Shown here piece by piece: positions 44,267 through 54,271 of a stretch of 64,000 nucleotides of DNA. This stretch comes from Rhipicephalus microplus (taxonomy: Eukaryota > Arthropoda > Arachnida > Ixodida > Ixodidae). Positions within the stretch are counted from its first letter, which is position 1; every line of letters begins with the position of its first letter. Below the pieces are notes generated by a model, which was not told the origin of the DNA, did not search any database, and was given only the letters and a program-made list of their open reading frames with translations. Position numbers and translations under genes: made by a program. The stretch lies in the NCBI RefSeq assembly GCF_043290135.1, contig NC_134705.1, forward strand, positions 59,981,771 to 60,045,770. Reading direction: 5' to 3'.

Positions 44267-45564
44267 CTTTCAATTACTATAAACCTCACAGCACTGTCCT
44301 TTCATAGTTGGAAAGCCAAATGAAAAAGCTACGATTTGATATATAGCAATGCTAAAAGCTAGCAGTTGTTCAAGAGAAAAAAATTTTTTTTCTGGAAGCA
44401 CTGAAAATCGGCCATTTTCCCTCCGTAACGAAAGAGTTAAATCGGTCCTGTGCTTGCTGCTGCCAATTTGTACCCGCAAACTTTTTAATCTCATCTGACC
44501 ACCTAACCTTCTGCTTCCCCCTAACCCACTTGCCTTCTCTGGGAATCCAGTCAGTTACCCTTAATGACCAACGGTTATCCTGTCTACACGCTACATTTCC
44601 GGTCCATGTCTATTTCCTCTTCTTGATCTCAACTATCATATCCTTAACCCCGTTTGTTCCCTAATCCACTCTGCTCTCTTCTCATCTCTTAAGGTTACAC
44701 CTACCCTTTTTCTTTCCATTGCTCACTGCGTCGTCCTCAATTTAAGCTGAACCCTCTTTGTAAGTCTCCAGGTTTCTGCTCCGTAGCTAAGTACCGACAC
44801 GATACAGCTGTTATATACCTTCCTCTTTAGGGATAGTGGCAATCTACCTGTCATAATTTGAGAGTGCTAGCCAAATGTGGTCCACCCCACTTTTATTCTT
44901 CTAGTTACTTCCATCTCATGGTTCGGCTTCGCGGTTATTACCTGCCCTAAGTATACATAGTTTTTTACAACTTGAAGTGCACTATTACCTATCTCGTAGC
45001 GCTGCTCTCTTCCGAGGTTGTTGTACATTACTTTCGTTTTCTGCAGATTAATTTTAAGACTCACCTTTCTGCTCTCCTTGTATAACTCCGTAATCATCAG
45101 TTGCAATTCGTCTCCTGAGGTGCTCAGCCATGCAATTTCATCGGCGAAGGCAGGTTACTAAGGTACTCTCCATTAACTCTTATCCCTAACTGTTCCCATT
45201 CTAGGCTTCTGAAAACCTCCTGTAAGCATGCGTTTAATAGCATTGGAATGATTGTGTCCCCCTGCCTAACACCCTTCTTGATTGGTATTCTGTTCCTTTC
45301 TTAATGAAGCACTATGATAGCAGTTGATCCCCTGTATACTTCTTCTAGGATGTTTAAATATGCTTCATCGACGCCCTGATTTCGCAGTGTCTGCACGACT
45401 GCTGATATTTCTACTGAATCAAACGCCTTCTCGTTATCAATGAAGGCTATGTATAGTGGTTGGCTATATTCTGAGCATTTCTCTATTACGTGTTCGAAAT
45501 CCTGCTTGTTCCTTTGGTTGATTGAATTCTAATTTTTTCTTTACTCTGTTAGCAATTACCTTTG

Positions 45565-45800
45565 ATTGATATATGGGGTTTAACGTCCCAAAACCACCAT
45601 ATGATTATGAGAGACGCCGTAGTGGAGAACTCCGGAAATTTTGACCACCTGGGGTTTTTTAACGTGCGCCCAAATCTGAGTACACGGGCCTACAACATTC
45701 CCGCCTCCATCGGAAATGCAGCCGCCGCAGCCGAGATTCGATCCCGCGACCTGCGGGTCAGCAGCCGAGCACCTTAGCCACTAGACCACCGCGGCGGGGC
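45565..45800 (-). mobile_element. Ruka-like SINE, copy 4 (full length)
   Basis: 236 bp, flanked by the exact 14-bp duplication AGCAATTACCTTTG at 45551-45564 and 45801-45814, inside the RTE-like LINE. In sense orientation it begins GCCCCGCCGCGGTGGTCTAG. The RNA polymerase III A-box (TGGTCTAGTGG) and B-box (GGATCGAATCCC) are both visible. It is the best reference copy in this window. Confidence 0.93.
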
Positions 45801-46132
45801 AGCAATTACCTTTGTAAATAGCTTGTATACTACAGAGAGCAAGCTTATAGGCCTGTAATTCTTCAAGTCCTTGTCGTCTCCTTTCTTATGTATTAAGATG
45901 ATGGTAGCATTCTTCTAAGACTCTGGTATTCTTCCCGCCAGGAGACATCTCGTAAGCAGGGTGGCTAGTTTTTCTAGCACAATCTCTCCTCCATCTTTCA
46001 GCACCTTTGATGTTACCTGATCCTCACCAGCAGCTTTGCCTCTTTGCATGCTCTCCAAAGCTTTTCTGACTTCTTTTATCATTACTGGTGGCGTGTCATC
46101 TGGGTTACTGCTAGTTCTTGTAGTATTAAGGT

Positions 46133-47049
46133 CCATAATGCAATAATTGGAAGCCTCAACCAACGGGACACAAGAGAAGAGACAAACAAGTGCAGACTGA
46201 AACTCAGTTTATTCAGAGAAGAAATTATATACCAGAAGGATGAGAAAGGGAAACTACTGGGGAGAAGGTTCCACCATGATCAGGTGTCGCCCAGAAATGT
46301 TATTTCACAACCTAACAGTGATATAGATGGTGAACACAACTATCTATATTCTTTTTAATAAAAAAGGCTTCCGCAATCTTTCTAGTTTTCATGTCATGAT
46401 GGCTGTATAAGACAGATGTGCGCGAAAATTCAGGTACGCAGCCACACTTTTTGCAATGGGTGGACAAATGTAAACCCGGGGCTGAATGAAGGCAGGTCTT
46501 GCGAAGAAAGGTTGTGGTGTCAAGCATGTCAATTCCTTCATCAATTGTCGATCTAATGTCGTTTATTGTATTCCACTGTCTTGCGGCAGGTTATACATTG
46601 GGCAGACTGGGCGTTGCTTGAATATTCGCTTGCGAGAACACTACAACGCGCTGAAATCAGCCCCGGGTTTACATCTGTCTGCCCATTGGAAAAAGTGTGG
46701 CTGCGAACCTGAATTTTCGCGCACATCTGTCTTATACAGCCATCATGACATAAAAACTAGAGAGATTGCGAAAGCCTTTTTTATTAAAAAGAATATTGAT
46801 AGTTGTGTTAGTTCACAGTCTATATCACTGTTAGATTGTGAAATGTCGTTTCTTCACGACACCTGATCATGGTGGAACCTTCTCCCCAGTTGTTTCCCTT
46901 TCTCATCTTTCTGGTATACAATTTCTTCTCTGAATAAACTGAGTTTCAGTCTGCGCTTGTTTGTCTCTTCTCTTGTGTCCCGTTGGTTTGCGCTTCCAAT
47001 TATTCCATTATGAAGTTGTACCAACTAGCCCGCCTGCTAACCCTACTGC
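46133..47049. mobile_element. Inverted Penelope-like element fragment
   Basis: A 917-bp insertion flanked by the 11-bp duplication AGTATTAAGGT at 46122-46132 and 47050-47060, inside the RTE-like LINE. The right part (46486-46866, plus) encodes NVVYCIPLSCGRLYIGQTGR and CLNIRLREH, a GIY-YIG endonuclease with IPLSCG and YIGQTGR motifs. The left part (46527-46312, minus) encodes the same downstream protein end (EFSRTSVLYSHHDMKTRKIA). The outer sequences at 46140-46280 and 46865-47005 are inverted repeats of each other. The result is two 3' ends facing outward. Confidence 0.88.
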
Positions 47050-47148
47050 AGTATTAAGGTTGTGGTTGTCCCGGCTACTGTACAGATCTCTGTAAAACTC
47101 CACCGCTATTTTAACTATCTTATCAATATTGGTAGTTATTTTGCCTTC

Positions 47149-47297
47149 TTGATTGATATGTGGGGTTTAACGTCCCAAAACCACCATATGATTATGAGAG
47201 ACGCTGTAGTGGAGGGCTCCGGAAATTTTGACCACCTGGGGTTCTTTAACGTGCACCCAAATCTGAGTACACGGGCCTACAACATTTCCGCCTCCAT
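47149..47297 (-). mobile_element. Ruka-like SINE, copy 5 (truncated)
   Basis: 149 bp of SINE body and tail, cut at the GCCTCCAT junction. No target duplication was found. LINE sequence continues on both sides, so it is nested in the RTE-like LINE. Confidence 0.8.
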
Positions 47298-47580
47298 AAC
47301 ATCAGATACCTTACGGCTATTAATCCCCTTCGAAAGCTCTGCCAGTTCTATTTTGTCTCTTTTACTTGAGACTTTCATGATTTGACGCTTCTTAATGAGA
47401 TTCTTCATTTCCTCGGAAAGCTTGCCAGTGTCCTGTCTAACTACCCTGCCTCCAACTTCCACTGCACACTCCGTATTGATACTCGTATAGTACCTGTTCT
47501 GAAGAGAGACTGTGAATTTCTGTACTTTCCCTCTCAGTGCCAACTCATTGATTGCCTTCTTGCGTATCAGTCACTCAAGT

Positions 47581-47803
47581 AAGACGTGTTACACTACTTG
47601 ATTTTGCCGTAGATGCTAATGTTTAATTCTGCAGGTTAAACTCACAGTGTGTTTACAAGGCCCCCATTGACATCTTACTCATGGGCAAAAGTGATGGAGA
47701 GGTCCTTGCCGCGCACTGCACATGCATGGCCAGGAACAGCGAAGCCTGCTTGCATCCCACTGCGCTGTTATTCTATGTGGAGCACGACGCACGGGCACGA
47801 TGA
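47581..47803 (+). pseudogene. SWIM-zinc-finger gene fragment, intron remnant and exon B
   Basis: GTAAGA (47579-47584) begins a 56-bp intron that ends TTCTGCAG at 47634. The following frame reads NSQCVYKAPIDILLMGKSDG, EVLAAHCTCMARNSEACLH and ALLFYVE, ending at TGA 47801-47803. CTC...C-L-H is the CXC(X)nCXH pattern of a SWIM zinc finger. Together with exon A it represents part of a nuclease/transposase-associated family rather than an ordinary single-copy host gene. Confidence 0.5.
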
Positions 47804-47811
47804 GAGCGCTC

Positions 47812-48310
47812 AATTTAAAACGTCTTACTTCAGTGACGATGACCACGATAACGGCGGCAAATTTTTTTACCCACAGATTCCACAACCAGCCACTTGTCAC
47901 AAAGTTGTGGCCCTCGAAGGCGTTTCTCGACTTCAACAGCTCCCGGGTAATCAAACTCGTTTTCGGAACGAGAAATTCATAAATATTGGAGCTGTAGACG
48001 CGCGGCCACAAGTCCATGTCACTAACACAGTCGCCCGCACGAAGCAGAATGGGCCCACGTCGCTTCTTCGTACCACTCGAGGTCTTTTTAGCACAGCGTT
48101 GCGGTGTAGTCTTCCGGTGAGGCTGACATCGTGCACAACACTTCTTGGAGTTAAATTTGCGTCGCGCTCGCTCTCGATCACGCCTACAAGCTACGCCAAC
48201 ACTCGCAAACAGAACTGCCCTGGTGCACTCCCCGACCACCTCTGACGAAAAAATGACTGCCTACCCAGAGTGCATAGCGTCGCCACTGTTCATGCAGGCT
48301 CCCTATACCT
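47812..48310 (-). pseudogene. Inverted second copy of SWIM-fragment exon A
   Basis: The reverse complement of 41465-41929 (about 80% by eye). It encodes SDMDLWPRVYSSNIYEFLVP, KTSLITRELLK and GHNFVTSGWLWNL with different frame damage. It retains the GAA|GTAAGACG donor and a little intron at 47812-47825, so it is a DNA-level duplication and not a spliced retrocopy. Confidence 0.55.
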
Positions 48311-48528
48311 GCAAAAGAGCGGCGTTTTTATAGGTGCCAGTTTAAGTGACCTGTATTTAGCTCACGCAGGCAGGACCATTTCTAACCTTCTCGAAGGTAG
48401 CAATGTCATCAGGGTTTTTAGGTTCGTAGATAAATTTTTAGTTCATGTAAACAAACGGTTCATGTGCACCGACCAAGTCGTTACTAACAACTTGACAACA
48501 TTTAGGCATGTTTTATTTCCCTTAATAG

Positions 48529-48774
48529 TTGATTGGTTGATTTATTTATGGGGTTTAACGTCCCAAAACCACCACAAGATTAGAGACGCCATAGTGGAGG
48601 GCTCCCAAAATTTTGACCACCTGGGGTTCTTTAACGTGCACCCAAATCTGAGCACACGAGCCTACAGCATTTCCGTCTCCGTCGGAAACGCAGCTGCCGC
48701 AGCCGGGATTTGATCCCGCGACCTGCGGGTCAGCGGCCGAGTACCTTAGCCACTGGACCACCGCGGCGGAGCAC
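48529..48774 (-). mobile_element. Ruka-like SINE, copy 6
   Basis: 246 bp, flanked by the 10-bp duplication CCCTTAATAG at 48519-48528 and 48775-48784. The tRNA-like head is present, with an A-box (TGGTCCAGTGG) and B-box (GGATCAAATCCC, slightly degenerate). Confidence 0.88.
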
Positions 48775-48813
48775 CCCTTAATAGCGACCCATAAACTCTT
48801 ATCAATTCGACTA

Positions 48814-48990
48814 CAGTTAAACCTGCTTATAACGAACTTCCATATCGCAAATTCCTCGATATAACAAAGTTTTTCTATTCCCCGCCGGTGCTCCATAGAA
48901 GCACATGTATTTACGACCTCTATGTAACAGAGTAACAGCGGGAGACAACCTTGATATAATAAATTTTCCCCGCGGACAATCAAGAAATTT
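48814..48990 (+). repeat. Possible pogo/Tigger-like transposon end
   Basis: TA followed by CAGTTAAACCTGCTTATAACGA and, 35 bp on, CTCGATATAACAAAG. TA plus CAGT...ATAACGA resembles pogo/Tigger termini. No opposite end was located and no transposase is present. Confidence 0.35.
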
Positions 48991-48999
48991 CAACTCGGG

Positions 49000-50204
49000 T
49001 TTTGGCATTTCGGTATGAGCATGCATCTTGCGTGGGTGCCCCGCCGTTACCGAGGCGCGAAGCGGCGGCGGCACACACTGCGCAACAGGCGAGCGAGAGG
49101 CGGGCCTGCACCCCACGAGCCGGCATTGAAGCTCTGCTTGCCGCTGCGGGCGCATGCGTAGATGTGCCCCCCTCCCCTCCCCTGCCCGCTTTGGCAGTGC
49201 CACGCTTTTAGTTAGCATCACATATGTGGGGCCGCGTTGCATATGAAGGGCCCTTTACCGAATAGTTGTCCGCTGTATCCGTGTATGTGTCGTTCGCTCT
49301 TCTTTTTCGACACCGTGCGCACGTGCATGGTTTCACTGCGCGAGCATGGTGCGGACAACCATGTCGTCACCACTGAGAAGATGTAAGGTCAGACACAGGT
49401 TGACTTGTCACGCACTTCCGTCTTGCGCCGTGAGTTCGGAGGCTCATAGCTTTCGAGATTAGCCGATTAGTTTTGGCAACAACACGACGACGTATTGAAT
49501 GCAATGCAACGAACACAATAGCGAAAAATTGTAATGTTATACGAACTAAGGCTGGCAGCCAACTAGTTTGGATCCGATATCACAGAACTCCTACAAAACG
49601 CTGATGTGAGCAAATACGGCCGCACTGTGAAGTGCCTTTTTTCACCGTCCTTTGGCGTTGAAACCGCCCTAATGCTTGCCGAGATTTTCATGCTCGTTCA
49701 AGATGGGTAGTTTTCTTTCTGTTTGAGCATTCGACAGCAGTTCAAAGACGCGGGGGATGTTATCTTATACACCTTTCATGCGATAAAGATGGGCCGACTC
49801 ATTTGATCTTCGCTTCAGTTGCACTCGCGCGCTTTTACTCACTCGTGAAAGTTACGACGCGTGAGGCATGTTATCAATTTCGACTTGTTATGGAACATGG
49901 CGGCGACGGCAAAAACCAGCTGAGAGTGTCCATATAACTGTTATCGCAATAATAACGCAGTTTTTACAGCTAAATAAGCGTCTTAGGTTAGCACTGCCTT
50001 CAATCTCCGTCTGTTTAATTTGTGCATTTATTTTCCTAATTTTCCAGTGGCTTGCCATGTCCCTATTCTTACGTAGCAAAGGATTTCTTGCAGTTCAAGC
50101 ATCATAGCCACATTGAGAAGTTACAGTTTGCAAGATGGAATGCATTTGGACCCTTTAGAGAAGAATGGGCCCAGAACTGCGGAGGCATCAAGCTTTGTCT
50201 CAGG
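49000..50204. other. No gene recognised
   Basis: A GC-rich stretch at 49040-49200 and otherwise mixed sequence inside the PSMD4 intron. No frame of recognisable family and no element ends. Confidence 0.4.
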
Positions 50205-50870
50205 AAATCTATATCTGGTCGGGGACGTCTTAATGGTGTCATCATTGCCAAGCACTAAAGCTATTACAGTTGGGCCATTAAAATAAATAAAACCAGCTTG
50301 GAGCACATGCGAAAAGCTGTGCGGTCCACATATTTTCACATGGCATCAAAGGATAACAATCAATCTCATGGTCTGCTCGAAGGACACCGATATTTGGTGT
50401 AAGTTCAAAGAAGCCCAGTCAAATTGTGAACCATTCGTTCATAAAAAACAACTTACAGCATCTGTTATTGAGGCGGTTAAACCAAATTGTCTGGAACTAG
50501 CTCATGCAGAATTGCTTGCTAAATGCCTCCGTGGGAAAACTCAAAACCATAATGAGTCGAATTGTTGTGTGGGAGCACGCTCCAAAAGAATGTTTTTCTT
50601 GGGCACTAAACACAACAAATATGCACTCTTGATGCTTTGTTCACTTTTAATGATAGCAATATAGCCCGTGTGAATGTGCTGAACTATTTTGAAATTTCGC
50701 CAGGCCACTGCACAGTGCAAGGCCTATGCAAACTTGAACTACGTCGACAGTACTGTGCTGACAAGGGCTGCACAGCAGACGACAAATGATGCTTGCCAGG
50801 CAAAAAGTTTCAAGACAAAAAGAAAAAATGATGTTGGTGATAAATATCTGACTCGTGCCTATCGAACGGG
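50205..50870 (+). pseudogene. Relic of a third Mutator-like-domain transposase
   Basis: The plus strand, across several frames, reads SGRGRLNGVIIAKH, SYYSWAIK, HMRKAVRSTYFHMASKDNN, KDTDIWCKF, VHKKQLTASVIEAVKP and ELLAKCLRGKTQNHNES. These align in order with the C-terminal third of the transposase at 54832-56874 (KGRLTQGLIKKL, NYYGWAIK, GTDSWC, ELLERCAQGKTQNAVES). Stops and frameshifts are frequent, and no terminal repeats were found. It is in the opposite orientation to the two other members. Confidence 0.65.
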
Positions 50871-51548
50871 TCCGTCATATTGCTGTTATTTCATACTTTT
50901 TAAATAATGTTGTTTTTCAACTTAAGGGGAGATGCTACTCGAAAAACTATTTTCTTTAATAAGAGTCTGCATTTAACACAAATTGGCATGCTAATAGAGT
51001 TTTTTCTCCATTTTTCAAATATGTCATTTATTTTCATGTAGATTGCTTGGTTTTCTTTCTGCAGGTCAGATACTGCAAAATTATGGCCATTGTTATGCAA
51101 CGATTCTGACCTATAAAAATTTGAGATAAAGCATGCAGATATAGCTGACTATGATCCTTTGGAACTGTAGAGTGCAAAAAACTATATAAATTTTGTGTGT
51201 AAAAAGGTGAAATACAATAATAAAATAGGAAATTTTACTATGGCTCTAGTTGCCGAGGGCTTTCAATGTTATGTAATTTTTGAAAAACATAATCAAGCAG
51301 CACTGACAATCTGAATAGATACTTGCACTCTATGGGCCTTCATCATGCTATGTGTAAAATTTCACAGAGGTATGACAATTCTAAGTATACGAACTAGCGT
51401 GTATAAGAAGCACAGATCACACAAAACTGCAAAAGGAGAAAAACGCATTTGAAAGTCTGAAACCCCTTTTTTTTTATCACAGAGTTGTTAGAAATGCATA
51501 ATCTTTGACCATAATGTTCAACAGAACTTTGAAAAGCACTGCAAGTTA

Positions 51549-53434
51549 CTAGAACTGTCCTGCAGCATAGGTTGTGCCCTCACGGTCCTTGTGAGCACTC
51601 TCTTCTAGCCGTGCCCTTTTCACTCCACGACGACGGTGGGCCCTTGCTTCTACTGTCAGACGCTCGGACATTCTCTTGATGCGCCTCGCATCGCGGGAAT
51701 CACTGAAAGTAACTAGATCTCTAGATGGCAGTATGTTGAGCTCTTCCAGGATGTGCTCGAAAGTAGCATGACCCTTGTTGAATTACAGGATTGCCATAGC
51801 TGCGGCAGTCTCGACAACCGTTCGGGAGACAAACTTAGTCTTGGGGCAAAGTAGCCAAATTTTGCTGTTCACGGATTCCGATGCGTACTGGGTTTTCCCT
51901 TTGATGCATCGAGCAAGGAGCTTCCCATCCGTTAGCCGCTTATAAATGGGCAAAACAGCCAATCCCTGTGCTTTTGTCAGGAGAGGTGTGTGGCGTGGTG
52001 CAGGTTCACCAAGTGCTTCAGCGCGTTGATGTTTGCACCACGACTCTGTTCCTGCAGGGCAAAACTTGTTGCTGCCAGCATTGTCAGTAGAGCATGAGTG
52101 GAAGTACGAAGCCCATACTGCAGTGTACATATCCCGTACACTCCCCCTGTTGCTTGTTATGGCAATCTGATAGTATGTTTGGAGCTTCTGAATGGCTGGC
52201 TCTTTCATTTTCTGCCCTCGTGGTAATGGCACATGCAGCTTCCGTAGCGCGGTGCCAAGTCTCTTGGCCACATGATTAGTGCAGTCTTCTTTTTCTATAT
52301 TGACAGCACCATAGACTTTTGACTCTGCAACTGCACTATATGCTTTGCTGTCACCGTCACTCAAGAATGTCATGAAATGCAGTGGGGTGTCATAAGTCGA
52401 TGTTCTCTGCCAAATGCGCATTGCAGCCTCCGTTTCCATGGCATGGGAGGAACAGTCTGCATTTTTTTCACAGACTGGGCCATGGGACGCCTGCCACACT
52501 TCCTCGTCTGGGCCCATATCCTTGTGCCTACTGCATGTCAGGCAGTAATTTGATATGACCTCGAAGTCTAAGCAGAGGCCAGTATCTAAGGAGATAACTG
52601 CGCCGATCCCGTTGTGGCTTTTGTGGCCCCTCTTCTGCCAAGTGCCGTCGAACATAACAGCCACATCAGTTTCGCCTGCTACTTCTTTCGTCAACTCTCT
52701 GGATCGGCGCAAGCCGATCCAGAGAGTTGACCGATCCTCACTTGACTCACAGCTGCCATGGCAGCGGTGTGCACCTTCTTTGCTATCGAAAAAAATCCTC
52801 GGTGGTGCATTGGCTTTGGGAGTCCAATAATGGAGCAAAATCTCGACAATTGCTCATGCCCAATGCCGACAGCGCGTGCAGCCACCACCGCCTTCACATT
52901 TACAGCGAAACTATCTCAGGAGCTCCCACTGCCGTACCGTTGGCTCACTCGGCTGCTGCCGTCCGCCGTAACACGCAGTGACGTATAAGAGCACGAAAGA
53001 ACAGTCGCTGAGCATTCGCTGTTATCGCAATGAAGTTCGAGGAGCAACGAAAGTCCCTTGCACTTTTCTGCTGGCTCCCGAACGGCAAGTTTTTTAATAC
53101 CGCAAGCAGGGCATGCCGCACCAGCCACAAGTGCCGTCAGCAAGAGGGTGTCGCACAAAACTGCCGTTGCACAAACCTCATCGCGCTGTCTTTCGTCTTT
53201 TTCGAAGAAGCCGAGCTTCTTTTCCGAAGCACTGACGAAAGAAAGCGCAGCGTCAATCCCTTCATCGCAGCCACTGTCGCTCGCGCACTCGTCGATGTCG
53301 CCGTCAGGCCTAGCACACGTAGGCGCGTTCTCGTTCGTCGCCGTCGTTCAGGGCACTTTACGCCGCCTTCCCTTGAACTTGTGCTTCGTTCGAAACTTCT
53401 GCGGTCTCACGTTGCACTTTTTCGGGCTTGTCAT
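51549..53434 (-). pseudogene. Transposase relic with Mutator-like domain (element 1)
   Basis: Starts MTSPKKCNVRPQKFRTKHKF (ATG at 53432-53434). The same frame then meets TGA at 53348, passes a zinc-ribbon-like CPACG...CDNSEC (53110-53000), meets TGA at 52916, and reads RAVGIGHEQLSRFC up to the hairpin at 52690-52731. After the hairpin the frame shifts. Then come FDGTWQKRGHKSHNG (first Asp), SDGDSKAY (second Asp), CTNHVAKRLG and KTQYASESVN (Glu), a stop at 51783, and a basic tail ending at TAG 51549-51551. The length would be about 628 codons. It is inactivated by three stops and one frameshift. Confidence 0.85.
52690..52731. repeat. Perfect 19-bp hairpin with GCAA loop inside the transposase
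   Basis: The left arm GTCAACTCTCTGGATCGGC (52690-52708) and right arm (52713-52731) are exactly complementary around GCAA. It marks the frame change in the transposase relic. It looks like an inverted duplication of coding sequence made by template switching. Confidence 0.95.
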
Positions 53435-53921
53435 CACGGAAATATGCGTAGACGCGCAGAAAAGAAGACGGACCAAATGCCGATGGCCGCCACCAACACA
53501 GCTGACAATGACTCGGTAGCCAATGGCGATGCGGCTTAGGGTGCCGCGCGTTTCAAACCGCTCAAACCACGTGATAAAAAGGCCTCGTTTTTTTTTTTTT
53601 TTTTTGCCCACGTACGAAACTGGCGGTCGTCGGAGCTGTAAGAAGAAGGCCGGACGCAACATTCCCAACCGATCGTGGTGGCGGGCGGCACTGCGACGGG
53701 GAGCAGCGCGCAGTCAAAGATGGCCAATATCGGCGCAAATTCACGAAATTTTGAGCCATCGCGATGCCTTCATACACATTTTTTTGCATTTTGCGGTTCG
53801 AATTTAGTTTTGAAATTTTCACAGATGAAAGAAGAAGGTTTGAAGATTACAATGCAATAAAAATCAGAAATACGAGAAATTTCGCTAAAAACGCGATTTT
53901 TTTACTCGCATCTCCCCTTAA

Positions 53922-54267
53922 GTGTGATTATCTCAAAACGTGCTTTTTTCTTACTTGGTTCCTTTTCCTCAGCAACCAAATTATCTACGATCATAGATTT
54001 TGGCCAGTATTTTGGCCAGACAACAAAATAGGAAATCTGCTGTAGTAGAATTGTTTTGCGAGAAAGTGCTCTTCTGGCACACAACATCTAATAGCTTTAT
54101 CGAGTGATAATGAGCATTTTCAGTGTTAAATCTGCTTCAGTAAAAAGAGGAATGGCTCATGATCACAATGATAGTAAAATACTTACTGTAGCTTTCATGG
54201 CTATGGAGAAAAAGGCACTAAAACTTCGCCTATAATACATGGCAGGTATAGGGCTTACTCTGTTCCT
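53922..54267. other. AT-rich spacer between the two TTAA elements
   Basis: 346 bp of intron sequence with no recognisable feature. Confidence 0.5.
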
Positions 54268-54271
54268 TTAA

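Larger units (their letters stand above)
42003..44436 (+). mobile_element. Complete piggyBac-type DNA transposon
   Basis: 2,434 bp between TTAA sites at 41999-42002 and 44437-44440. Removing it restores the LINE sequence across GCCAGTTAA. Terminal inverted repeats: left CTCTTTCAGTACGG, right (complement) CTCTTTCGTTACGG, 12 of 14 matching. It encodes one spliced transposase with an open frame and has an AATAAA at 44261-44266. TTAA duplication plus this transposase family defines piggyBac. It looks structurally intact and relatively young, having entered an already inserted LINE. Confidence 0.95.
41930..47569 (-). mobile_element. RTE-like LINE with four later insertions
   Basis: A minus-strand LINE flanked by the exact 11-bp duplication GTCACTCAAGT at 41919-41929 and 47570-47580. 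The tail is GATGATGACGATGATG. After removing insertions, about 1.9 kb of LINE remains, so it is 5'-truncated. Recognisable parts: SEEMKNLIKKRQIMKVSSKR (pre-RT, 47543-47277), ITTNIDKIVKIAVEFYRDLY (about 47140-47080), EDQVTSKVLKDGGEIVLEKL (46163-45915), a damaged RT active site (FADE instead of FADD, near 45145), and the thumb region TKVMYNNLGREQRYEIGNSA (45106-44867). Homologous to 62683-63999. Confidence 0.88.
50926..53917 (-). mobile_element. TTAA-flanked DNA transposon, element 1 (defective)
   Basis: 2,992 bp between TTAA sites at 50922-50925 and 53918-53921. Both ends begin GGGGAGATGC (10 exact bases), followed by weaker matches. It carries a minus-strand transposase relic of the same family as element 2, and its 3'-side terminal region resembles that of element 2 (TCTGATTT...GTAATCTTCA(A/G)ACCTTC). 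TTAA duplication with a G-run start suggests Kolobok-like transposons; that assignment is an inference. Confidence 0.82.

Noticed and set aside
53030..53539. Plus-strand frames of 169 and 153 codons
   Set aside because: Opposite strand of the zinc-ribbon part of the element 1 transposase.
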